Part shown: piece after piece, positions 56,042 to 64,000 of the stretch | How positions within the stretch are numbered: the stretch's first letter is position 1 | Layout: each line of letters begins with the position of its first letter | Assembly: GCA_022495005.1 (NCBI GenBank) | Contig: JAGYXB010000456.1 | Span: 868,001 to 932,000 of the forward strand | Reading direction: 5' to 3' | Length of the DNA stretch: 64,000 nt | Source of the DNA: Rhyacophila brunnea | Taxonomy: Eukaryota; Arthropoda; Insecta; Trichoptera; Rhyacophilidae | Made by a program: the position numbers and the translations under genes | Notes under the pieces: generated by a model | What the model was told of the DNA's origin: nothing | Database searches by the model: none | What the model saw: only the letters and a program-made list of their open reading frames with translations

Positions 56042-57282
56042 CGAGGGTGGGTCAATAAGTCCTTAGAAAAGCCGACAGGTGGCGCGACTAGTACTGTAAG
56101 CGGTTTGTTTTCATGCAGCGGCACTACCGATTCAGTATGCTGCGAAGTTTCAATCAGATTGGTCGGGTTGTTGTTTTTTTTTCGTACATTTAAAAAAAAA
56201 TTTGCTTGTTTACAAAAATGGAGAAAATTGAGTTTAGAGCTGTTATTAAACATTTTAATATAAAAGGGTTAACAGCAAAGGAAATAAAAAATGAGTTGGA
56301 TTTAGTTCACGGCATATCTGCTCCTTCACTTGAAACTATTTATAACTGGTTAAATGAATTTAAACGTGGTCGTACATCAACAAAGGATGAACCACGCTCA
56401 GGACGTCCTGTAGAGGTGACTACACCAGAAATGATCAATAAAATCCACGATATGGTGTTAAGTGACCGAAGATTAAAGTTGAGTGAGATAATTGAGGTTA
56501 CAGGGATCTCAAAAGGTAGCGTCATTTCTATTTTACATGACAAATTGGGCATGAAAAAAATTTCTGCAAGATGGGTGCCGCGTTTGCTCACAGTCGACAA
56601 TAAACGCAATAGGGTGGTGGCCTCTAAAGCCCTGTTGTCGCTCATGCAACGCAATCCGGATGAATTTTTTCGTCGCTTTGTGACTGTAGATGAAACATGG
56701 ATACACCACTATACTCCCGAGACGAAAGAACAGTCAAAGCAGTGGATTGCGAAAGGCGAACCATGTCCAAAGAAGGCGAAAACCGTAAAATCAGCTGGTA
56801 AGGTTATGGCTACTGTATTTTGGGATGCACGTGGAATTATTTTCGTTGACTATTTGAAAAAGGAAAAACAATAACAGGGGATTATTATGCATCTTTATTG
56901 GACCAGCTAAAAAACAAAATTGAAGAAAAACGGCCTCATTTAAACAGGAAAAAAATCCTCTTTCATCAGGACAATGCCCGTGTTCACACATGTTTACGAT
57001 CAATGGCTAAAATTGAAGAATTGAAGTTCGAATTGGTCGACCACCACCAAAAAAATGGCTAAGTGGACAACGTTTTTTTTCGAATGAAAAAGTCATCGAT
57101 CGGACAAATGCTTATTTTGAGGACCTTCCGAAAACTTATTTTTCTGACGGTTTAAAAAAAATTGAGAAACGTCTAACCAAGTGTATTGAGCTCCAAGGAG
57201 ATTATGTTGAGAAATAAAAAAAAAATACAAAAATAAAAACTGTTTTAATGCTTTTTTCTAAGGAATTATTGACCCACCCTCG
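56042..57282 (+). mobile_element. mariner element, almost full length (1241 bp)
   Basis: Terminal repeats CGAGGGTGGGTCAATAAGTC and, inward from the right, CGAGGGTGGGTCAATAATTC; TA on both sides (56040-56041, 57283-57284). Holds a single broken transposase gene. Size and ends are typical of mariner. Confidence 0.93.
56218..57217 (+). pseudogene. mariner transposase, disrupted
   Basis: Starts at the ATG of MEKIEFRAVIKHFNIKG. Two helix-turn-helix motifs span about residues 1-110 (LETIYNWLNEFKRG and ISKGSVISILHDKLG), then the linker WVPRLLT. The first catalytic aspartate is in VTVDETWIHHY and the second in LFHQDNARVH. A one-base loss near 56860 puts the frame out after YLKKEK and gives a stop at 56872-56874. 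A deletion after LVDHH removes the third aspartate box that mariners have next (the SPDLAP region). The C-terminal part (DRTNAYFEDLPKTYFSDG) remains to a TAA at 57215-57217. Catalytically dead. Confidence 0.9.
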
Positions 57283-57443
57283 TATCTCACATGTATCTAG
57301 GTTAGGCATATTATTAATATATTATAGGTAGCTTAAAAATAACATCCATGTTTAATTGACTTCACTGGTTTCAGCATTACCAATGTTGGGTACAGAAGGT
57401 TAAGTTTCAAGTGAATTATAGAAAGTATGATACACGGGATCTA

Positions 57444-57886
57444 TCAAATACATCATGCTCAGTAAGTCCTCTTTTTTTGAGGATTTATTCGTGCAAGTGC
57501 CATAATATGAGTCCTCGGTATTCTAGGAATATGTGGACGCCCTCTGGAATTCCTTAATAACTTCATTGTTCTGAAGGGCTCTTCATCATTCAGAGAGTAT
57601 ATGAATTTTATATCACCGAGTAGTTTTTCATTCCCCACGGAAGCCGCGCGGCTTAAGCGTTAGACTATAACGCCGTGGGTCCCAGGTTCGAATCCTGGGT
57701 CTGAGAAGTACACATATTGTTTTTCAATTTGAGTGTGAGTCAGGGTATAATGGACCTAATAGGTTAAGCAAGTGTCTGACATCCATTTCTCGTAAAAAAC
57801 AAAATCTGTTAATACTCTGTGGAGGCCCATAATATGATCCTATTAGGAACGGAAAAAAGACGACTTACTGAGCATGATGTATTTGA
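57444..57886. repeat. inverted repeat flanking a SINE
   Basis: TCAAATACATCATGCTCAGT onward at 57444-57478 is the perfect mirror of 57853-57886 over about 25 bp, extended by a T-rich/A-rich stretch. SINE copy 2 lies between them. Confidence 0.75.
57633..57860 (+). mobile_element. tRNA-derived SINE, copy 2
   Basis: GCCGCGCGGCTTAAGCG (box A region), GGTTCGAATCC (intact box B), CACATATTGTTTTTCAATTT body and an AAAAAAGA tail. Confidence 0.85.
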
Positions 57887-58216
57887 TATAATGTAAATCT
57901 CATGTTGTGAACGTCTTGAATTTAGATTTGTTATGTCCACAATGTTTTGTTTTTTTAAATAAATAAATATATTATATAATATTATATAATATATTTATTG
58001 CACAATGCTCAAATATATTATATTTGTGCATTGTACTTAAATATTTCTTATGGTGGAAAATACAATTTGAAAATTGATTTCAATAATACCTATTGTATTA
58101 AAAAATAATACATTCGTTTTAGTTTGGCGCGAAAGACAGGGTCCGGGCCCCTTACCAATTTGGGGACACTGGGGATAGCTCCTATAGCCCTAAAGTAAAT
58201 CCGGCCCGAGGATGAA

Positions 58217-58860
58217 ATACGGACAACACAAACATGCCCTCCAAACCAAACCCGCCCCGCACCACACTTGGTCTTAATCGAGTGTATTACGAGGCACTAC
58301 GTTTGATGTGAAGCATCTGTACAGTTGTGTATGCCTGGTAATGTCCCAGGAGCAGTTACCAGAGACTGAGGTCGCCACGCTCTCAAGTGAGCTTTGACTG
58401 AGTTTACTGATTTTACTCCAAGTGCTGGGGAGAGAAAAGGCACAAGGAAATTAACAAAAATTAAAGGAATTTAATAAATATAACAAAAAATCAAGCTAAT
58501 CATACGGACAGCAAAAAATATGTGAAGAGATTTTCACGCCCACACTAAGACGCCGCATTTTTCTTAAATGCAAGATAATTGGCCTTGGAGGCGACCAGGT
58601 CGGACGGCCCGATAGGCCCAACAGCTGATTGGACCGACTCGAGTAACTCTTCCCTCTCGAAGCACATTCTCGTACATTCCCAGAGGATGCGGTTTGCATC
58701 CTGTTTTTCTCCGCCACATGGACATGTCGGTCGGGTAACAAGTCCAAGCTCAAAGAGCTTGGCAGCGCACCCACCGTGGCCTGTCAAAAATTTACTTTTG
58801 TGATGGTCAGAATTCAACCTGGTTATCTCCAATCGCCATTTAATATCCGGAAAGAACATA
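58217..58860 (-). pseudogene. R1-type LINE 3' end, copy 1 (minus strand)
   Basis: FPDIKWRLEITRLNSDHHKS, FLTGHGGCAAKLFELGL, then the CCHC knuckle CPCGGEKQDANRILWEC and GPIGPSDLVASKANYLAF, followed by about 330 bp of 3' UTR. It is a mirror-image partner of 59225-60330. Confidence 0.85.
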
Positions 58861-59224
58861 TATGTGTGCAGGTATATTCATTCCACTTTCGCTGCCAGGT
58901 CTTCGACGCCGCATTATAATACATGCATTTTAAGACGTATTCTCCACTTCAACTAGGTTACTTTTTCAGCAACAAGCAGAGGAGGCGGGGCAAGGTGAAA
59001 GTCACCAACAACGGCCTCCTCGCTTTTGAAGAACATTGTGGATGCACCGCGTACCTGTATATGCAGGTTAAGTGGAAGAATGTAAGCCAGGACTGGAAAC
59101 GTGTCCGTTGAAGTTGAGCGGTAGGCCTTCGTAATTTATAACAGCACACCGCTCTGCCCAATTAACAGAGTGCTTCTAAATTTGACACTTTTATGGATAC
59201 GTGAACACCATACGCTGGCAGCGT

Positions 59225-60330
59225 AGTAGCAATTCCCATGAAAAAGCTTCGTAGAAGCGCCCTGATGAAATACAGGACAAACTGTTGTCTACGTCTACTG
59301 GTTTTTTGTCGAACCTTACGCCTACGGTGCCATTTTATGGGAATCGCGGCTTATGCCGCCAGTGCTTGGTGCCCGCGTATTCCCAAAAGTGTCAAACATA
59401 GAATCTCTCTTTTAAGAGGACAGCGCATCGCGCTTCTGTCCATTACCAAGGCCTACCGCACTACCTCAACTGACGCGCTCCCGGTCCTGGCCGGCATTCT
59501 CCCACTTGACCTGCACATTCAGGCCAGCGGCGCTTCAATATTGCTCCTCAAGGGCGAGAAGGCCGACGTGGTGATTTTCACCTCGTCCCCCCCCTCGGCT
59601 AGCTGGCGAATGAGTGGCATTATTGAAGCGTAGAATTAGACTCATGTTGCTTGATGCGGCCATTAAGACCTGGCAGCGAAAGTGGGAAGAATCGACCAAG
59701 GGCCGGCACACAATACGTTTTTCCAGACATACAGTGGCGAATGGAGATAACCAAATATCTGACTCCAGACCATTACACCAGTCAATTTGTGACTGGTCAT
59801 GGTGGATTCGCTGGCAAGCTCTTCGAGCTTGGACTTGCAAGCCGTCCGACATGTCCATGCGGAGGGGAAATACAGGATGCCAACCACATCCTATGGGAGT
59901 GTCTGAGTATGTGCTCCGAATGGGAGGAAATGCTCAGGTTGGTCCAACCAGCTGTTGGACCCATCGGCCCGTCCGACCTGGTTGCTACTAAAGCCAATTA
60001 TCTTGCTTTCTTACTACGGGCGTGAAGATCTCTTCACATAAATATTGCTGCCTGTATGATTAGCTTCGTTTTTTTGATTTAATAAACAAGTAGCTTCACT
60101 GTCTTTTTAGTAATTTCCATGTGCTTTTTCTCTCCCTGGCACTTTGCATTAGAGTAAACTCAGTAAACTCAGTCAGAGCTCACTTTGATCGTAGCAACCT
60201 AAGCCTTGGACACTTTCACCCAGGACACTCCCAGGCCAATTCTTAGATGCTTCGCATCACCAATTGACGGGTCCCGTGATACTCTCGATTAAGACCGAGG
60301 GTGGTACGGGGCGGGTTTGGTGGAGGGAAT
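59225..60330 (+). pseudogene. R1-type LINE 3' end, copy 2 (plus strand)
   Basis: Starts after the catalytic RT motifs with AAYAASAWCPRIPKSV, GQRIALLSITKAYRTTST and ALPVLAGILPLDLHI. After a frameshift near 59630 come LDAAIKTWQRKWEES and FVTGHGGFAGKLFELGLA, the knuckle CPCGGEIQDANHILWEC, and a 3' UTR sharing GATTAAGACCGAGGGTGGT and GCGGGTTTGGTGGAGGG with copy 1. Dead. Confidence 0.87.
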
Positions 60331-60575
60331 TTAACTTCAATGTCGAACCTTACTTCTCCTCGATACAATACTATATCTCCTCACATGCTTTGACGATGTA
60401 TTATTGTGCTATTATACCAATAGGTATAACGTATAACATTCCGGCTGTGTTTTTTGGAAAGTTTTTGTTTACTTATTCATTTACGTAATTTTGCACACAG
60501 TTCTAAATTAACTATTGCCACATGTGTTGATGATAACTGATAACATCTGTTTTCCTGTCTAATTAAATATTTCAA

Positions 60576-60613
60576 TATAAAACAGATTCGATGAGGTGTT
60601 TGACTAGTCAGTT
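60576..60613 (+). promoter_or_regulatory. core promoter (TATA box and initiator)
   Basis: TATAAAA at 60576-60582 and TCAGTT at 60608-60613, 32 bp apart: textbook spacing for an insect TATA/Inr promoter. The start codon follows 19 bp after the initiator. Confidence 0.7.
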
Positions 60614-60631
60614 TAATCACCTCTATCTAAA

Positions 60632-60686
60632 ATGAAGTCTTTGATTTTATTTGCTGCTCTAGTGGGTTATGTCTTCTGTAATACTT
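60632..60686 (+). CDS. first exon of a small secreted-protein gene
   Basis: Encodes MKSLILFAALVGYVFCNT, a signal peptide with a one-lysine start and hydrophobic core, ending one base into a codon at a GTGAGT donor (60687). The layout (short leader, ATG, signal peptide, phase-1 intron) is that of insect cuticle, odorant-binding or small secreted-peptide genes. Later exons are not recognisable in the 3.3 kb that remain and probably lie beyond the right edge. A LINE fragment occupies the intron. Confidence 0.65.
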
Positions 60687-60831
60687 GTGAGTTCAATAAT
60701 ATTTATTATCTACATTATATTTATCAGTAAATTATTACTAGTGACAAACGTTCCCTCTAATTTTTCTATTGTGTCTGCGGATCATCAACGCATCTGAGCA
60801 GTGGCATAACTAGGGTTGGTGTCACCCGTCA

Positions 60832-61654
60832 CAAATGCGGAGATATTTTGGTAGGTGTGTGCGCCTTGTGGTGGAATCCATAGCTCGCGAAACCAACATA
60901 AGAGGATGGGTAGATAACAGTACAACGCAGATGTGCGCTTATGCTGACGACATAGTAATTACAAGCAGATCCAAACAGAGGATGATCGACCATGGTGGCA
61001 CTATGAAAATAAAAGCAGAAAACGCTGGGCTGCAAATAAACCAGTCAAAAACTAAGTATATGGTCAGCATACGCGATCAGGTACCGCTGCAGAATATAGA
61101 CATAGGACAGCATGCATATGAAGGGGTGGACAAGTTCACGTATCTCGGATCCAGCCTTAATACCCAAAAAATCCGCCGTATCTCCGGGAATTAATGCTGG
61201 CATGCCTGCAAGCGACTGGTGGGGTCGAAAATTCTAGGCCGAAGAAGTAAACTTCTAATTTATAAAACAATTATAAGGCCAGTGGTCACTTATGGCTGTG
61301 AGACTTGGTGCTTAACTCAAAACGAGGAAAACAAATTAGCTGTCTTCAAGCGCAAAATACTCCGCAAAATCTTTGGACCCACGTAGGAAAATGGGAACTA
61401 CAGAATAAAAATGAACCACGAGTTGGAAGAGCTGATTCAACAGCAAACAATCATAAGATACTGTAAGTCCCTCATGACGAAGTGGCTACCCCAACGAAAG
61501 TGACCCAGAGGCCGTCCAAGAAGGAGATGGGCTGACGCCGTAGAAGTGGACTGGCTTCAAATAGGAAGACCCGGTAACTGGAGAAGTGTGGCGAGAGACC
61601 GGAGTGAGTGGAGAGCGGTTGTGGAGGAGGCCAAATCCCACCCCGGGATGTAGC
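60832..61654 (+). pseudogene. RTE-like LINE, RT motif C to 3' end
   Basis: MCAYADDIVITSRSKQRM (motif C, YADD), NAGLQINQSKTKYM, KFTYLGSSLN, then in other frames RPVVTYGCETWCLTQNE, FKRKILRKIFGP, and ADAVEVDWLQIGRPGNWRSV with EWRAVVEEAKSHPGM at the end, before TAG and a (GAA)n tail. 5'-truncated, with several frameshifts and stops. Confidence 0.85.
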
Positions 61655-61689
61655 GCCGTGGAAGAAGAAGAAGTGTGCGCACACATGAG

Positions 61690-62043
61690 CATATTATCTT
61701 CCAGGGAATATTGCCAGTGACATATTCGATTTAGCATTGACGTGGTGTTAATGTATTCATAAGAAATTTAATAAACTGCTAATGAAGGCCCTCTGTATTT
61801 AGACTGCGGCACGAAATTGTGAATTTCTATTGTAGTGCCAGTTATTACTTATAGGTACTTCGAGTAAGAATTCAATACTTACGGTAAACTGTTTGTATGA
61901 TTGATATTATGAGATATTAAAAAAAATGGTAACACGTTAATTAGTATAAACGAAATATGCAATCAGAAATCTTCATTTATTGAGAACAGGTTACAATATG
62001 TTGCATTCAAAGTACGAAATAACAAGCACTACCATCAGACTAC
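61690..62043. other. non-coding stretch, nothing recognised
   Basis: AT-rich, no frame or repeat I can support. Confidence 0.4.
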
Positions 62044-62284
62044 ACCCACGATAGCCAAGCGGCTTAAGCGTCGGCCTATACCGTCAAGGGTCCCAGGTTC
62101 GAATCCTGTCTCTGGCAAGTATACATATTGTTTTTCAATTTGTGTATAAGTCAGAGTATGGACCTAATAGGTTGAGCAAGTGGCTGACATCCATTTCTCG
62201 TAAAAGCAAAATGTGTTAATACAAACCTCTACCCTGTGGAAGTCCATATGATCTTATTAGGATCGGACATGGTCGGAAAAAAAA
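62044..62284 (+). mobile_element. tRNA-derived SINE, copy 3
   Basis: Full-length layout: box A region ATAGCCAAGCGGCTTAAGCG, box B GGTTCGAATCC, body and GGTCGGAAAAAAAA tail. Confidence 0.85.
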
Positions 62285-62456
62285 CAATCAGAGGTCACAA
62301 GTTCGTGCCGCAGATGGCATTGACTTTTAATCATGTCGCATACTGAAACTTGTCTCGACTGCAACACATCGAATTTGTCTATGTGATTTTGTCATTCACA
62401 AAACACATGTAACTTAATGTACTACCACACATAGCATAGGTGCAACATTTTTGGCT

Positions 62457-62632
62457 TCCTGTAAAGTAAACCGACAAGAACCGTGTTTTATTTAAACATG
62501 AATTTTATATCAGTACTATACGACCCTAAGAGGTTGGACGGTCTGTAATATACGACCATATATATTTCCGATACAACATTTCACGGTCAAGTGTTATACG
62601 GCGAACTGCATACGTACAAAATTCCGGACATG
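62457..62632 (+). repeat. dispersed repeat, copy 2 (partner at 15506-15672)
   Basis: Same sequence as the reverse complement of 15506-15672, with about 10-15 percent scattered differences by eye. Confidence 0.8.
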
Positions 62633-63647
62633 GTTTTAACGAACGATGGTCTAAGGTTTATTAAACATGTTTCTAGTGATGTTAAATGTGTAATCGTGAT
62701 GTCTGACATGTGCTGAAATCAGTGCATAGTATATGAAAATATAAACTATTATGTGAATACGTGAAAAACCTTTGTACGTTTGTGTATGTCGTGTGTAATG
62801 TGCTGTGAAAATAGTGACTGGATAAATCTAGCGTGGAGGTGGCTGCATCCGCGTCTCTCCGTTGACGCGGAGCTCTTCGAAGACCTGCCGGGTCATCTTC
62901 CTCCTTCCCGCAAGTCCGCCAAGTGAAATAGGCTGGGATGGCCATGCCTACTATGTAAATGGTGACAAGCGCAAAACCGGGCTAGTCTGCCATCGTCGTA
63001 GCCGGTGGTCTCTTGTCCGGTCGCCGTAGAGTTCATGATGTCGTGGTGATGACGCTGCGAGTGAATTTCATGATGCTGGGATGTCGAAACGGAGAAGGTT
63101 TGAAGATCTGAAGGTTGCGTGGTTTTCAAAGTCGGGGTCACCACTTTGGGGAGTATGATAAGCTAGGCAGGTGAGTTGATTGCGCGGCGGTAGCGGAGAT
63201 GGATGTAGATGTTTATTGTCTTGATGAAGAGTGACAAAGGGCTACAATGGTAGGAGTAAAGATTAACGGTGCAGAGTAATTGCGGTGAGCTCGTACTCCG
63301 GCCAAGCCGCGATCCGCAGCGACGACTACCGATTTACTGTTAACTATAATACTAAGAGTGACGGTGATCGAGTGAGAAGTGAGGTGACTGTGTCAAGTGA
63401 CGAGTCAGGGTGAGTTCTTCTCAACTGTCTTTCGTTATTTATATAAATGAAATCAATACATTACAAAAGTCATTGTCGCAATTAAATAAATCATATTAGA
63501 CACTGTTGATCTAGGTTATGATTGAGGAAATGCTGACAACCGCAACTCCGATTTGTTTTGAAATCAAAACATGAATATTGATGTGTGTCGCACTTGTAAT
63601 GCTGAGTGGTATGATTACTACAGTTCAATGAAAACAAATAACTATGA
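62633..63647. other. GC-richer stretch, no gene recognised
   Basis: GC-rich compared with its flanks (62820-63420). GGTCACCACTTTGG (about 63136) also occurs near 4847 upstream of the 4918 repeat, so part of this may be an old LTR or related repeat. Overlapping minus-strand frames show no domain. Confidence 0.4.
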
Positions 63648-63707
63648 CTGACAAATTTTAGTGTGCACTAGTTATGTCGAAGAACAGCCTACCTCCACCC
63701 CTCGCCA
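63648..63707. mobile_element. right-end fragment of the hAT-like MITE family of 39046
   Basis: Shares AATTTTAGTGTGCAC and ACAGCCTACCTCCACCCCTC with the right end of 39046-39563. Confidence 0.65.
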
Positions 63708-64000
63708 CGGGGCCGCAGGTAGAATAGGAAAATTCGACGGCACATTCATAGATTCTGCTTTTCGCTGTCAGTCATTCGCTTCGGCTAGCCATGTGACGTC
63801 ACTGTCCTGACATGGTCCCGCCTGTGTATGAGGAAGAGAGTTGCAACATTAGCCGTCAGTTTTGATTTATGAGCATGTGCCAGTCGAGGCGGTTTTGTAT
63901 GTGCGACCGGGCTTAATAAAACGATGCACAGGAAGAAAAACATACTATTAACAAAAGTTATTATAAACTATATATAATTTACTTATTAGATTGTATGTAT

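Noticed and set aside
56206..56217. Mariner transposase start four codons upstream
   Set aside because: It begins with TTG; the ATG at 56218 gives the standard N-terminus.
62682..63144. Overlapping minus-strand frames rich in H and S
   Set aside because: Both frames are low-complexity, overlap each other, and lack any domain or splice support.

Overview
The window is insect nuclear DNA: AT-rich, with many introns, small GT-AG splice signals, and a dense load of arthropod-type transposons (piggyBac, mariner, hAT, pogo-like MITEs, RTE/R1-type LINEs, a tRNA-derived SINE). The order cannot be fixed from sequence alone. No bacterial features are present.

Four host genes can be supported. (1) About 19 kb at the left is the 5' two thirds of PAN2, the catalytic subunit of the PAN2-PAN3 mRNA deadenylase, on the minus strand. 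Its 13 coding exons (start codon at 19014, running down to base 8) join in phase to give about 713 residues; the rest of the pseudo-protease domain and the exonuclease lie beyond the left edge. Its introns hold an intact-looking piggyBac, hAT remnants, foldback elements, a SINE and several MITEs. (2) A two-coding-exon THAP zinc-finger gene lies on the plus strand (32822-36278). (3) The 3' end of an unrecognised minus-strand gene lies at 51489-53435; its last exon carries an in-frame decapeptide repeat. (4) The first exon of a small secreted-protein gene, with a TATA box and initiator, lies at 60632-60686 on the plus strand.

From 19.8 to 31.6 kb is a transposon graveyard with a readable history. 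A 5'-truncated LINE (A, 22.2-31.56 kb) is split by a solo LTR with a 4-bp target duplication. It is split again by a second LINE (B, 24703-30987) with a 14-bp target duplication and a poly(A) tail. LINE B is itself split near its ORF2 start by a 2.4-kb minisatellite-like element with 18 repeat units. Just left of this stack is an RTE-type LINE with the inversion expected from twin priming.

From 36.3 to 51.4 kb, and again from 53.5 to 60.2 kb and 61.7 to 64 kb, I see no host gene, only MITEs, hAT derivatives, LINE tails and a nearly full-length but broken mariner (56042-57282). From 58.2 to 60.3 kb are two divergent copies of the same R1-type LINE 3' end. I see no clear functional linkage between the host genes. 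No previously undescribed gene system stands out; the most informative content is the nested transposon stratigraphy, the intact piggyBac in a PAN2 intron, and the repeats inverted around PAN2 exons 6-9.
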